Shown: one piece after another, positions 26,880 to 37,396 of the stretch
Layout of the letters: each line of letters opens with the position of its first letter
Numbering within the stretch: the first letter of the stretch is position 1
Translations under genes and position numbers: made by a program
The notes under the pieces: generated by a model
The model's input: only the letters and a program-made list of their open reading frames with translations
Told to the model about the DNA's origin: nothing
Database searches by the model: none
From: an uncultured Megasphaera sp.
GTDB lineage: Bacteria > Bacillota > Negativicutes > Veillonellales > Megasphaeraceae
Assembly (NCBI GenBank): GCA_934202965.1
Contig: CAKPYN010000008.1
Location: forward strand, 25,021 to 89,020
DNA: 64,000 nucleotides
Direction: 5' to 3'

Positions 26880-27416
26880 TTATTTTAATTGGCCAAAAAT
26901 ATGGTCTGTCACTTCTTCACCCATATCGTCACCTTGACGATACATGTACATGACATGCCAAATCTGACCGTTATCTTCAAAGAAGAGTCCCCGTACGACA
27001 ATGGGTGTTTTCTGACCATTTTGCTGTACAGCATAGGAACTGTCAACAGCTACTGCCGGTCTGCCACTTGCTGTCGTGTCAGTGACCTTCATTTGCAGAT
27101 CTGAAATAGTAGCGGTCTGTTTCAGCTTTGCCACAGATGCTTCAGCAACTTGTTGTAACGTACCGTTTTCACTGGGTTCTGATTCAGCTATAATCGTGAT
27201 ATGTTTATCACGATTCATGTAGGCCTGTCCTGCTTCATCTTTCGTATCAATACGGCCTAAATCAAACGGAGTCTGTAAATATACTTCGGAATCTCCTTTT
27301 TTTAGCTGTACATACCCAAAACTGTACTCTTCCAGCATCGTCGGATTTCCACAACCACTGCACATAAGCGCAACTACTGTCATGGCGATAACTGATACTA
27401 TTTTCCAATTTTTCAT
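26880..27416 (-). CDS. Putative lipoprotein
   Basis: 178 residues from the ATG at 27416 (MKNWKIVSVIAMTVV), which has TAGGTGAT upstream. The N-terminus is a signal peptide ending in LMCSGCG, where the second Cys fits a lipobox with an unusual Cys at -3. The mature part contains a region like ESEPSENGTLQQVAEA and a C-terminal half (IVVRGLFFEDNGQIWHVMYM) that resembles small surface lipoproteins of unknown role. It precedes ackA. Function unknown. Confidence 0.75.
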   Translation of the reverse strand: MKNWKIVSVIAMTVVALMCSGCGNPTMLEEYSFGYVQLKKGDSEVYLQTPFDLGRIDTKDEAGQAYMNRDKHITIIAESEPSENGTLQQVAEASVAKLKQTATISDLQMKVTDTTASGRPAVAVDSSYAVQQNGQKTPIVVRGLFFEDNGQIWHVMYMYRQGDDMGEEVTDHIFGQLK

Positions 27417-27560
27417 AAAATCACCTATCATGCTTTCTACAGACTTGTATTTATTATAGCATATTCCCACAGCGATAAAAAGGGAAAAATGAGACATCTA
27501 TTTCACAGAACGGAATATGTATTGTACAATATAATTAGTAGTAAAAAGGAGCGATACAAG

Positions 27561-28757
27561 ATGAATGTTATTGCTATTATTGCAGAATATAATCCATTTC
27601 ATACAGGACACCACTACCTTATTCAACAGATCCGCCGCCAGTTTCCTCATGCGCCTATACTCATCATGATGAGTGGTTCTTTTGTCCAGCGCGGCGAGCC
27701 CGCTTTATTTGATAAATGGCATCGAGCTTCTTGGGCAATTCAGTGCGGCGCTGACGGAGTATTCGAGCTTCCCGCAGTATATGCTCTATCCCATGCAGCC
27801 GAGTTTGCTGCCGGTGCTGTCCGTTTGGCTTCGCGTCTCGGCTGTACCCATTTAGCATGCGGCGTGGAATCCGGAACAGCTGCTGATTTTTTTACCTTAG
27901 CTCAAGCTGCTCAATCTGTCGCTGCCCCTTCAGTTTCTACAACGGGGAAATCGTATGGACAAGGTCTAAGTGATATGCTGCAACAGCTCGTATCCCCTCG
28001 ACTTGCTTCCTTAGTAACCCAGCCGAATGCTTTATTAGCACTCGAATACACAAAATCTATGCTGCGCTACGCACCATCCATGCATTTTATTCCTATACAA
28101 CGACAAGGGCATCACGATAGCCCTTGTACAACAGATACCTATATTAGTGCTTCCGCTTTGCGCCATCAGATCATCAAAACCGGCACTATCTCTCCACTGT
28201 TATCATACATTCCTACGGCTATTCAACAAGAGATGCTGCAGTGCATTTCACAAGGAACCTATACAGATTACACGCGATATGCCGATTATATTCTTTATGA
28301 AAACCGCTTACTCACTACGTCAGATTTGCAGCAGTTAGCAGCATTTTCCGAAGGATTGGAAAACCGTTGGCATCGCTGTTTGTCCCAAGCAACCTCTTGG
28401 CCGGAAGCACTAACTGCATTAAAAACACGTCGCTATGCCTACAGTCGTCTTTGCCGCATGGGGGCATATACCATGCTGCATATATCCCAGCCAGATATGA
28501 ATATTGCCTACCAAAAAGGTCCTGCCTATGGCCGCATATTAGCGTTATCAGCTACCGGAGCTGCTGTTATAAAAAATATAAAACACACCTTTCCCATGAT
28601 TACCAAAGTAAAAAAAGCATGGCCCCTCTTATCGCCATATGGTCAACACATGCTGCAATATGATTTGCGCTGTACGGACATGCAATTTCTTTGTTTTCAT
28701 CAGTCTTCACAGCGTCATGGATTAGCTGATTATTATACCTCCCCCCGCATCTTATAA
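27561..28757 (+). CDS. tmcAL: tRNA(Met) cytidine acetate ligase (TmcAL)
   Basis: 398 residues from the ATG at 27561, nine bases after GGAG. The N-terminal nucleotidyltransferase-like motifs IIAEYNPFHTGHHYL and MSGSFVQRGEPA are diagnostic of the YlbM/DUF795 family, now known to activate acetate with ATP and acetylate C34 of elongator tRNA-Met. An alkaline-phosphatase-like distance pattern is not seen; the C-terminal half (SRLCRMGAYTML) fits the tRNA-binding helical part. Divergent from the lipoprotein-ackA pair. Acetate supply by AckA-related metabolism is a plausible but unproven link. Confidence 0.92.
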   Translation: MNVIAIIAEYNPFHTGHHYLIQQIRRQFPHAPILIMMSGSFVQRGEPALFDKWHRASWAIQCGADGVFELPAVYALSHAAEFAAGAVRLASRLGCTHLACGVESGTAADFFTLAQAAQSVAAPSVSTTGKSYGQGLSDMLQQLVSPRLASLVTQPNALLALEYTKSMLRYAPSMHFIPIQRQGHHDSPCTTDTYISASALRHQIIKTGTISPLLSYIPTAIQQEMLQCISQGTYTDYTRYADYILYENRLLTTSDLQQLAAFSEGLENRWHRCLSQATSWPEALTALKTRRYAYSRLCRMGAYTMLHISQPDMNIAYQKGPAYGRILALSATGAAVIKNIKHTFPMITKVKKAWPLLSPYGQHMLQYDLRCTDMQFLCFHQSSQRHGLADYYTSPRIL

Positions 28758-28929
28758 CAATTTTACAAATTACTATACAGAATTACATATATGTTATCTT
28801 TTATTTATATTTGTTTTGTAATCATTTTTCTGCTATCATATAAGCATTGAATTGTATTTTCAGTATATTTTTAATTATTATTTCTGCTTACTAAAAATAA
28901 TAATTGCGAAAGGGGACTTATTTTTTATT

Positions 28930-30183
28930 ATGGCAATTCATTTAAATATTTATCAAACCTTAGCAGCCGCGATTGTTGTCTATTATGTCGGCGTTTTTTT
29001 ACGCATGAAAATCAGTTTTCTACGTAAATACTGTATTCCGGCGCCTGTTGTCGGCGGCATCTTATTTGCCTTATTGAATTGTATCTTATATAAAAACGGC
29101 GTATGGACTTATGAACAGGATACAATCATGCAAAATATCTGCATGATGCTGTTCTTTACCAGTGTCGGCTATACAGCTAGTCTCAGCCTGATTAAACGAG
29201 GTGGCATCATGGTACTGCGAATGGCCATTATTACAACCGTTCTGATTGTTCTCCAAGACGTCATTGGTGCCGGTTTATCCAGTGCCTTTCAGCTCGATCC
29301 GCTGATTGGTCTGGCTACCGCTTCGATTCCTATGGTTGGCGGTCATGGTACAGCTGCTGCATTTGGCCCAGTGCTAGAAAATATTGGTTTGGAAAATGGT
29401 ACAACTATTGCCGTAGCCGCCGCTACATTTGGCCTGGTTGCCGGCGGTCTTATCGGCGGTCCTATCGGCGAACGCCTAGTTCACAAATTTGATTTGCACA
29501 GCAGTGCCGATTCCGAACGCTTGGACCCGCAGTCCTATCAGCACGAAATCAATAAGTTGGAACATGCAGCATCCAACAAAGATGCTGCAGACAAAGATGA
29601 ACACAAAATCGGGCAAACCATTGACAACCGCCGCTTCATGAATGCCATGGCTCATCTGTTTCTAGCTATGGGATTAGGTACCTTAATCAGCAATTTTTTT
29701 GTCAGTATTAATCTCGTATTTCCTCCCTATATTGGTTCTATGTTAGCTGCCGCTATCATCCGCAATATTGCTGATTTCACAAAAGTATACAAAGTATATC
29801 AACGCGAAAGTGAAGTATTAGGTAATTTAGGCTTAACCATCTTCTTGACCTGTGCATTAATGAGTCTTAAACTTTGGCAGCTCAGCGATTTAGCAATTCC
29901 GTTAATTGTTCTTTTACTCAGCCAAGCTGTATTTATGGCCATTTTTGCGTACTTTATCATCTACCGCGTCATGGGCAAAAACTACGAAGCTGCCGTCATG
30001 ACATCCGGTGCCTGCGGCTTTGGCCTCGGTGCTACGCCAAACGCCATTGCCAACATGACAGCCATGACAGAACTCTTTGGACCGGCACCTACGGCATTCT
30101 TTGTTATACCGCTCATCGGTTCACTCATCATTGACCCGGTCAATGCTTCTATCATTCTCACCTTTATTAATATTCTTCATTAA
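28930..30183 (+). CDS. gltS: Sodium/glutamate symporter GltS
   Basis: 417 residues from the ATG at 28930. About ten membrane helices in two inverted halves, with the family signatures GFFLRMKISFLRKYCIPAPV-like start, LIGLATASIPMVGGHGTAAA near residues 125-145 and SGACGFGLGATPNAIANM near 360-378. It imports glutamate with sodium. A GAAAGGGG site lies 14 bases upstream, rather far; the open frame extends further 5' without a better start. Followed by a strong terminator at 30.3 kb. Confidence 0.94.
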   Translation: MAIHLNIYQTLAAAIVVYYVGVFLRMKISFLRKYCIPAPVVGGILFALLNCILYKNGVWTYEQDTIMQNICMMLFFTSVGYTASLSLIKRGGIMVLRMAIITTVLIVLQDVIGAGLSSAFQLDPLIGLATASIPMVGGHGTAAAFGPVLENIGLENGTTIAVAAATFGLVAGGLIGGPIGERLVHKFDLHSSADSERLDPQSYQHEINKLEHAASNKDAADKDEHKIGQTIDNRRFMNAMAHLFLAMGLGTLISNFFVSINLVFPPYIGSMLAAAIIRNIADFTKVYKVYQRESEVLGNLGLTIFLTCALMSLKLWQLSDLAIPLIVLLLSQAVFMAIFAYFIIYRVMGKNYEAAVMTSGACGFGLGATPNAIANMTAMTELFGPAPTAFFVIPLIGSLIIDPVNASIILTFINILH

Positions 30184-30310
30184 CCTAAACAATGTGCAGC
30201 ATAACGTTTTTAGCTATCATGCACTATCCTATTTCTTGAAAAATTTTTTGTTTGATGTTTAAGAAAATAAATCATACTGCTGCAACCTATACACATAAAC
30301 CGGTATAGCA

Positions 30311-30368
30311 AACGAGCGGTAACAAAATGGATTAAAAATTCTCATTTTGTTACCGCCCGTTTTTTTAC
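30311..30368 (+). terminator. Intrinsic terminator of gltS
   Basis: GCGGTAACAAAATG (30315-30328) and CATTTTGTTACCGC (30343-30356) pair over 14 bases and are followed by CCG and seven T on the plus strand. It abuts the uvrC stop (30370), so it may also help end the uvr operon from the other side. Confidence 0.88.
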
Positions 30369-30369
30369 G

Positions 30370-32199
30370 CTATGATTTTGTTATTTTTCGTTTTTCATCT
30401 GTTCCCAACCGGAAAAAATAATAGACATTTTCGGCCGTTTCTTTTGTCATTGTCGGTACGGCTGCCAATTCTTCTATAGAAGCCTGTTTCATGTCCTGCA
30501 GTGTCTTAAAAGCGGTCCACAATGCTTTACGCCGTTTGGGACCAATGCCTTCAATATGATCTAATATAGATACTAAACTACGTTTGCCCCGTAATTTACG
30601 GTGATACGTAATGGCAAAACGATGGGCTTCATCACGAATAGCCTGCAATAGCTGCAGTTCTGGTGTATGATGACTTAAAATAATCGAATCACTGCGGCCT
30701 TCTACAAATACTTCTTCAATGCGTTTTGCCAAACTAATAACCGTTGCTTCACATCCGGCTTCTCGAATAATTGGCAATGCTGCATGCAATTGCCCTTTGC
30801 CGCCGTCAATGACGATAAGGTCCGGCTCTGGCCAGTCCCGTTCTCCATACCGGCGTCCCATAATTTCTGCCATGGATTTAAAATCATCGGGCTTGCCCTG
30901 CACGGTTTTCAACTTAAAGCGTCGATATTCCTGTTTCGCCGGCCGACCATGTTCAAAAACCACCATAGAAGCTACTGTCTCAATCCCCTGAGTATGGGAA
31001 ATATCAAAACACTCCATCCGTTCCGGAAGGCGAGGCAAATCCAATATCCGTGCCAAGGCTTCCACGGCACCACTCGTCTTATCTGTATCATGCTGCCATT
31101 GCAGTCGATGCTGTTCCAATAAAACACGCGCATTATCTTCGGCCATGACAAGTAATTTTTTCTTAACGCCTCGCTGGGGAATGATAATTTCAACACGCTG
31201 TTTTTTAAGTAAACTCAACCGGCGTACATGTTCTTCCAAGTCATCTACGGCAGCAACAGCGATTTCTGCTGGAATAAACATATTTTCTGTATAGTACTGG
31301 TCTAATACAGCCGCCGTTAGGGTCCCTGCTGTTTCATCCATACTATTTTCCAGTGTAAATGTTTCTCGTCCTATCAGTCGTCCCTGCCGTACCATATAAA
31401 TTTGAACACAAGTCTGACCGGCATCAGCCGCAAATCCCAAGACATCCATGTCATGGCCGCCAACAACCTGTATATTTTGCTGTTCTTGTATTACCTTGAC
31501 CGCTTCTATTTGATCGCGATACATCGCTGCTTTTTCAAATTCCAGCTGCGCCGCCGCCTTCTCCATCTGGTTCTGCAGCTGACGAATCATTTCGGTATTG
31601 CGGCCTTCCAGTATCTCTACAGCCTGCTGCACCAATTCATGATACGCCCCTTTAGTAATATAATGGACGCACGGCGCATCACAATGATGCAGATGATACT
31701 GCAGACAAGGCCGATCTGCCTGCATGGTCCGGCAGGAACGAATGCGAAAGGCCCGCTGCATCAATTGCAATACGCGATGAACGGCCAGCCCATTAGCAAA
31801 AGGTCCAAAATATCTAGCTCCATCACGACTGACACGCCGTGTCATAAAAATGCGCGGATACTCCTCTTGCAATGTGACTTTGATATACGGATACGTTTTA
31901 TCATCGCGAAGCATAATATTATAGCGCGGATGATGTTTTTTTATCAACGTATTTTCTAAAATGAGCGCTTCCATTTCGTTGGCTACAACAATGGTTTCTA
32001 AATCTGCAGCATGACTCATCATGGCCGTTACTTTGGGAGCCCTTCGTGCATCATGACGAACATAACTGCGTACTCGGTTACGCAAATTGACGGCTTTTCC
32101 GACATAAATAATCTGTCCTTTGGCATTCTTCCAAAGATATACACCTGGCTGTGTTGTCAAATTACGTACTTTTTCTAAAACTGTTTCACTCAAGGCCAT
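30370..32199 (-). CDS. uvrC: Excinuclease ABC subunit C
   Basis: 609 residues. N-terminal GIY-YIG nuclease (GVYLWKNAKGQIIYVGKA, residues about 19-36), a UVR motif for UvrB contact near 200-235, an RNase H-like endonuclease half (FDISHTQG near 395, VIDGGKGQL near 460) and C-terminal helix-hairpin-helix repeats (HIEGIGPKRRKAL). It makes the dual incisions in nucleotide excision repair. Start overlaps the uvrA stop as TAATG. Last gene of uvrB-uvrA-uvrC. Confidence 0.97.
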   Translation of the reverse strand: MALSETVLEKVRNLTTQPGVYLWKNAKGQIIYVGKAVNLRNRVRSYVRHDARRAPKVTAMMSHAADLETIVVANEMEALILENTLIKKHHPRYNIMLRDDKTYPYIKVTLQEEYPRIFMTRRVSRDGARYFGPFANGLAVHRVLQLMQRAFRIRSCRTMQADRPCLQYHLHHCDAPCVHYITKGAYHELVQQAVEILEGRNTEMIRQLQNQMEKAAAQLEFEKAAMYRDQIEAVKVIQEQQNIQVVGGHDMDVLGFAADAGQTCVQIYMVRQGRLIGRETFTLENSMDETAGTLTAAVLDQYYTENMFIPAEIAVAAVDDLEEHVRRLSLLKKQRVEIIIPQRGVKKKLLVMAEDNARVLLEQHRLQWQHDTDKTSGAVEALARILDLPRLPERMECFDISHTQGIETVASMVVFEHGRPAKQEYRRFKLKTVQGKPDDFKSMAEIMGRRYGERDWPEPDLIVIDGGKGQLHAALPIIREAGCEATVISLAKRIEEVFVEGRSDSIILSHHTPELQLLQAIRDEAHRFAITYHRKLRGKRSLVSILDHIEGIGPKRRKALWTAFKTLQDMKQASIEELAAVPTMTKETAENVYYFFRLGTDEKRKITKS

Positions 32200-35054
32200 T
32201 ATTTATTATGCTCCCTTGCCATGAATGCTTTTGTTCGTTCCATTACAGGTTTTAAAAATTGACCTGTATAGGATTGCGGTACTTCACAAATTGCTTCCGG
32301 TGTCCCCGTCGCTACTACGGTACCGCCGCCGTCACCGCCTTCAGGACCCAAATCAATCAAATAATCTGCTGCTTTGATAACGTCTAAATTATGTTCAATC
32401 ACAACAACGGTATCACCGCCGTCAACGAGCATCTGCAGTACATCCATCAGTTTGTGAATATCCGCCGTATGCAAGCCTGTCGTCGGTTCATCCAAAATAT
32501 ACAGCGTTCGCCCCGTACTGCGCTTAGACAGTTCTGTTGCCAGTTTCACACGCTGGGCTTCACCGCCGGACAAGGTAGTTGCCGGCTGTCCAATGCGTAT
32601 ATATCCCAGTCCAACTTCCTGCAGTGTTTTTAATTTATTAAGTATTCGCGGAATATGGGCAAAAAACTCACACGCATCATCAACAGTCATATTTAACACA
32701 TCCGCAATCGTTTTGCCTTTATACTTTACTTCCAGCGTTTCCCGATTATAACGGGCTCCATGACATACTTCACACGGAACATATACATCCGGCAAAAAAT
32801 TCATTTCTATGCGAATAATTCCATCGCCGCGGCAGGCCTCGCATCGTCCGCCTTTCACATTAAAACTAAACCGGCCGGCTTTATACCCGCGGACTTTAGC
32901 TTCTGGCGTCTGACTATACAGTTGGCGGATAAAATCGAACACGCCTGTATACGTAGCCGGATTGGAACGAGGCGTTCGCCCTATCGGAGATTGGTCAATA
33001 TTAATGATTTTATCAATATATTCTGTTCCTTTAATTTCTTTAAATTTTCCGGGACGATGAGGCGTACCATATACGGCTTCTGCTAATCCTTTATAAAGAA
33101 TTTCATTTACTAATGTTGATTTTCCGGAACCGGATACGCCGGTAACTACGGTCAGCGTCCCTAAGGGAAATGCAACATGAATCCGTTTTAGATTATGTTC
33201 TGCCGCACCGATAACTTCAATAAATGAACCGTTCCCCTTGCGCCGTACTGTCGGAATGGGAATATATTTCGTTCCTTTTAAATACTGCCCCGTAAGAGAT
33301 TCCGGACAAGTCATAATATCATCAGCTGTTCCTTGAGCCACGACACGACCACCGTGTTCACCGGCTGCCGGGCCAATATCCAATATAAAATCAGCTGCAC
33401 GCATCGTATCTTCATCGTGTTCAACAACAATTAGTGTATTTCCCAAATCCCGTAAATGCTTCAGTGCCTGCAGCAGCTTATCATTATCACGTTGATGCAG
33501 ACCAATAGACGGTTCGTCTAAAATATACAACACACCGACCAGTCCGGAGCCAATCTGCGTTGCCAGCCGAATTCGCTGGGCTTCACCACCCGAGAGCGTT
33601 CCTGCCGTTCGCGACAGCGTCAAATATTCCAATCCTACAGTCTGTAAGAAATTCAATCGTGCTTTTATTTCTTTAAAAATTTGTTTGCCAATCAATTCTT
33701 GTTTCGGCGTTAACTGCAACGTATCAAAGAATGGGATAAGATCTCGAACAGTCATATCCGTCAGCTCTGCAATGTTTAAACCGCCGATTTTAATAGCCAA
33801 AGCTTCACGCCGCAACCGCGTACCATGGCAAGTAATACAAGGCTTTACCGTCATGAACTGACCAAACTGATCCCGCATCATATCCGAAGAAGCTTCTTTA
33901 TACCGACGCCGCACCATGGGAATAACCCCTTCAAAGGTTGTCTCATACTGTTTCGTTTCACCACGCAGATTTTCATATTCAAATACACATGTATCGTCAG
34001 CACCATATAAGACTTTTTGTTGTACCTCCCGGGGCAAATCGGCATAACAGTTTTCTAATGAAAATCCGTAGAGGTGCAACAAACCGCCAAGCTGCCGCAT
34101 AAACCACGAGTCAGGATTGCTGCTGAGTGCTGCGACTGCACCATCAATAAATGCTTTATGGGTATCTGGCAGCACTAATTTGGGATCGACTTCCATCGTA
34201 CTGCCTATACCAGAGCAGTCCGGGCAAGCCCCAAAAGGACTATTAAAGGAAAATAAATGCGGCTCAATTTCCGGCAAGCTGACATGGCAATCGGGGCAGG
34301 CAAAATGCTGACTAAACGTAACAACTTTTTTCGTACTCATTTGAAAAATATGTACAATCCCATCGGACAGCTTTGCTGCCGTTTCCAACGAATCGGTCAG
34401 GCGAGTCATAATACTGTCTTTAATCACTAAACGGTCAATAATCACATCAATCGTATGTTTTTTATTTTTCTCCAAGGGAATATCATCGGATAAGGTATAT
34501 ATATTGCCATCCACACGTACCCGAACATATCCTTCTTTAACTAAACGGGATAATATTTTTTGATGGGTTCCTTTTCGTCCATCCACGACAGGGGCCATAA
34601 TCATGACTTTTTCCCCTTCACCGAGTGCCATTACAGCATCTGCCATTTGTTCGATGGTTTGCTGGCGAATGGGTTTGCCGCATTTGGGACAATACGCTTC
34701 GCCAACTCGAGCATACAACAGGCGCAGATAATCATAAATTTCCGTTACGGTTCCTACAGTAGAACGAGGATTCCGACTGGTTGTTTTTTGGTCAATCGAA
34801 ATGGCCGGCGATAATCCTTCAATATAATCTACATCAGGTTTATCCATCTGCCCCAAGAACTGCCGTGCATATGCCGACAAGGATTCCACATAACGCCGCT
34901 GTCCTTCCGCATAAATCGTATCAAACGCTAAGGATGATTTACCCGAACCGGACAATCCCGTAAACACGACTAACTTATCCCGTGGTATTTGTACATCTAT
35001 ATTTTTTAAATTATGCTGTCTTGCTCCTTTAATTACAATATATTTATCTTGCAT
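32199..35054 (-). CDS. uvrA: Excinuclease ABC subunit A
   Basis: 951 residues. Two ABC ATPase modules: Walker A GLSGSGKSSLAFD near residues 31-43 and GVSGSGKSTLVNEIL near 637-651, each with its ABC signature (TLSGGEAQRI). Zinc modules are visible as CPDC...CPDC near 255-285 and CEACRGDG...CEVCHGARY near 735-765. It finds bulky lesions as a dimer and loads UvrB. Lies 44 bases after uvrB and overlaps uvrC. Confidence 0.98.
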   Translation of the reverse strand: MQDKYIVIKGARQHNLKNIDVQIPRDKLVVFTGLSGSGKSSLAFDTIYAEGQRRYVESLSAYARQFLGQMDKPDVDYIEGLSPAISIDQKTTSRNPRSTVGTVTEIYDYLRLLYARVGEAYCPKCGKPIRQQTIEQMADAVMALGEGEKVMIMAPVVDGRKGTHQKILSRLVKEGYVRVRVDGNIYTLSDDIPLEKNKKHTIDVIIDRLVIKDSIMTRLTDSLETAAKLSDGIVHIFQMSTKKVVTFSQHFACPDCHVSLPEIEPHLFSFNSPFGACPDCSGIGSTMEVDPKLVLPDTHKAFIDGAVAALSSNPDSWFMRQLGGLLHLYGFSLENCYADLPREVQQKVLYGADDTCVFEYENLRGETKQYETTFEGVIPMVRRRYKEASSDMMRDQFGQFMTVKPCITCHGTRLRREALAIKIGGLNIAELTDMTVRDLIPFFDTLQLTPKQELIGKQIFKEIKARLNFLQTVGLEYLTLSRTAGTLSGGEAQRIRLATQIGSGLVGVLYILDEPSIGLHQRDNDKLLQALKHLRDLGNTLIVVEHDEDTMRAADFILDIGPAAGEHGGRVVAQGTADDIMTCPESLTGQYLKGTKYIPIPTVRRKGNGSFIEVIGAAEHNLKRIHVAFPLGTLTVVTGVSGSGKSTLVNEILYKGLAEAVYGTPHRPGKFKEIKGTEYIDKIINIDQSPIGRTPRSNPATYTGVFDFIRQLYSQTPEAKVRGYKAGRFSFNVKGGRCEACRGDGIIRIEMNFLPDVYVPCEVCHGARYNRETLEVKYKGKTIADVLNMTVDDACEFFAHIPRILNKLKTLQEVGLGYIRIGQPATTLSGGEAQRVKLATELSKRSTGRTLYILDEPTTGLHTADIHKLMDVLQMLVDGGDTVVVIEHNLDVIKAADYLIDLGPEGGDGGGTVVATGTPEAICEVPQSYTGQFLKPVMERTKAFMAREHNK

Positions 35055-35098
35055 ACCCTATTTGACTGCTCCTTCTTTTCCAACCTTGCTATACCCTA

Positions 35099-37225
35099 TT
35101 ACTTATTTTTCTTCCGTTTCACATCAGGCCGTTTCATTTTCCGCACATATCGAGCGGACGGCATATCCGTACCCTGCATTTCCTTAGGCAGCGTATCATC
35201 ATGGCTCATCGCACTCAACTGCTGTCGTAATTCTCCCAATTTATCACGCAGTTTAGCCGCTTTTTCAAATTCCAAATTTTTAGCAGCTTCTTTCATTTGC
35301 TGCGTTAGCGTACGAATTACTTTATGCAAGGCTTCTTTTGTCATTGGTTCTTCTTTACCCTTATGATAGGCTTTGCCTTCTTCCGCAACCTTTGTCAATT
35401 CGATTAGATTGACAACATTTTTTTGGATAGACCGCGGAATAATATGGTGCTTCTTATTATACTCATCTTGTACTTTCCGGCGACGCTGTGTTTCATCGAC
35501 GGCCCGCGCCATGGAATCGGTAATTTTATCAGCATACATGATAACTATTCCATTAACATTGCGGGCTGCGCGGCCCATCGTCTGAATCAATGACGTATCC
35601 GAACGCAAAAATCCTTCTTTATCAGCATCTAAAATAGCCACTAACGATACTTCCGGCATATCCAATCCTTCACGCAATAGATTAATTCCCACGAGTACAT
35701 CAAATACGCCGGCACGCAAATCCCGAATAATCTCGGCCCGTTCAATAGTGGCAATATCTGAATGCAAATAGCGAACAAGTACTCCCATTTCTTTTAAATA
35801 ATCTGTTAAGTCTTCTGCCATCTTTTTCGTTAGTGTCGTGATGAGTACTCGTTCTTTTTTGGCCACGCGCTGACGGATTTCGCCTAATAAATCATCCATT
35901 TGTCCCGTCGTCGGACGCACTTCTACCATTGGATCCAACAATCCCGTCGGCCGGATAATCTGTTGGGCTAAATTGGTCTGTACTTCCATTTCGTAGGATC
36001 CCGGTGTGGCACTAACATAAATAATCTGATTGATGCGTTCCACAAATTCCTCAAATTTTAACGGCCTGTTATCCAGTGCCGAGGGCAAACGGAACCCATA
36101 TTCAATCAAATTCTCTTTACGTGACCGGTCTCCGACATACATGGCCCGCAACTGCGGCAGTGTTACATGAGATTCGTCAATCATAATTAAAAAATCATCT
36201 GGAAAGTAATCCAGCAACGTATACGGTGCTTCTCCGACTTTTCGGCCTGCTAAATGACGGGAATAATTTTCAATGCCCGAGCAATAGCCCATTTCTTCCA
36301 TCATTTCCATATCATATCGCGTACGTTGTTCCAGTCGCTGTGCTTCCAGCAAATGGCCGCTTTCTTTTAGCTCTTTCAGCCGCGCGTTCAATTCCGTACG
36401 AATCGTCCCCAGAGCTCGTTCCATTTTATCTTTTGTCGTAACGTAATGACTTGCCGGATAAATCGCCACATGATTTCGTTCTGCAAGTACTTCGCCTGTC
36501 AATGCATCTACTTCTGTCAGACGGTCAATTTCATCACCAAACATTTCAATCCGAATAACAGTATTATCATAAGCCGCCGGCATGACTTCAATCGTATCGC
36601 CATGAACTCGAAATGTACCACGTTCCAAATTCATATCATTACGCGTGTATTGAATATCTACTAGCTTATGCAGAATTTCTTCTTGCGTTTTTTCCTGCCC
36701 CAGCCGCAGCGATACGACCAATTCACTATAGTCTTCCGGATCGCCCAACCCGTATATACAAGAAACAGAGGCCACAATAATCACATCACGCCGTTCAAAC
36801 AAACTCATCGTTGCAGAATGGCGAAGCTTATCAATTTCATCATTAATAGATGCATCTTTTTCAATATACGTATCTGTCGAAGCAATATACGCTTCCGGCT
36901 GATAATAGTCATAGTAACTGACAAAATAAGCCACTTCGTTGTCCGGAAAAAACGCTTTAAATTCACTGCAAAGCTGAGCTGCCAATGTTTTATTATGGGC
37001 AATGACCAGCGTCGGCTTTTGTACCGCTTCAATGACTTTTGCCATTGTAAATGTTTTACCGGTCCCTGTCGCTCCCAATAATACCTGTGCCCATTGCCCC
37101 GACTTCACGCCATTGGCCAGTGACTGAATAGCTTCCGGCTGATCTCCCATTGGCTCATAGGGAGCTACAACATGAAACGGATGGGATGTATCATAATCTT
37201 TACTTAAATGCGATTGTATATCCAT
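35099..37225 (-). CDS. uvrB: Excinuclease ABC subunit B
   Basis: 708 residues from the ATG at 37225, seven bases after GCGAGG. Helicase motifs: Walker A GATGTGKTFTMAK near 45-57, the lesion-verifying beta-hairpin YYDYYQPEAYI near 95-105, DESHVTLPQ, and SVDNRPLKF-like motif IV region. A C-terminal UVR domain binds UvrC. First gene of the operon; its promoter overlaps an SOS-like box (37292-37303). Confidence 0.98.
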   Translation of the reverse strand: MDIQSHLSKDYDTSHPFHVVAPYEPMGDQPEAIQSLANGVKSGQWAQVLLGATGTGKTFTMAKVIEAVQKPTLVIAHNKTLAAQLCSEFKAFFPDNEVAYFVSYYDYYQPEAYIASTDTYIEKDASINDEIDKLRHSATMSLFERRDVIIVASVSCIYGLGDPEDYSELVVSLRLGQEKTQEEILHKLVDIQYTRNDMNLERGTFRVHGDTIEVMPAAYDNTVIRIEMFGDEIDRLTEVDALTGEVLAERNHVAIYPASHYVTTKDKMERALGTIRTELNARLKELKESGHLLEAQRLEQRTRYDMEMMEEMGYCSGIENYSRHLAGRKVGEAPYTLLDYFPDDFLIMIDESHVTLPQLRAMYVGDRSRKENLIEYGFRLPSALDNRPLKFEEFVERINQIIYVSATPGSYEMEVQTNLAQQIIRPTGLLDPMVEVRPTTGQMDDLLGEIRQRVAKKERVLITTLTKKMAEDLTDYLKEMGVLVRYLHSDIATIERAEIIRDLRAGVFDVLVGINLLREGLDMPEVSLVAILDADKEGFLRSDTSLIQTMGRAARNVNGIVIMYADKITDSMARAVDETQRRRKVQDEYNKKHHIIPRSIQKNVVNLIELTKVAEEGKAYHKGKEEPMTKEALHKVIRTLTQQMKEAAKNLEFEKAAKLRDKLGELRQQLSAMSHDDTLPKEMQGTDMPSARYVRKMKRPDVKRKKNK

Positions 37226-37275
37226 ACCATTACCTCGCTTTGGCAAAGTAAAAAATAATAGTTATTGATTAACAT

Positions 37276-37304
37276 AGTATACCATGATGACAAACATATG
37301 TACA
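37276..37304 (-). promoter_or_regulatory. uvrB promoter with SOS (LexA) box-like operator
   Basis: On the minus strand TGTACA (37299-37304), 17 bases, TATACT (37276-37281) form a promoter. Overlapping its -35 is AAACATATGTAC (37292-37303), which matches the Gram-positive LexA core GAACATATGTTC at ten of twelve bases. UvrBA is a common SOS target. The two mismatches and the lack of a lexA gene here keep this a prediction. Confidence 0.55.
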
Positions 37305-37330
37305 GAGTCCTTTCCTGTATACACGAAGGC

Positions 37331-37359
37331 TTGCTTTTTCGATAGCAACCCAGTATGAT
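37331..37359 (+). promoter_or_regulatory. Promoter of the sugar O-acetyltransferase gene
   Basis: TTGCTT (37331-37336), 17 bases, TATGAT (37354-37359). The gene starts 38 bases further at 37397. Confidence 0.6.
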
Positions 37360-37396
37360 ACAAGTGTGGTAAAATTTATATCTGAGGTGATACAGC

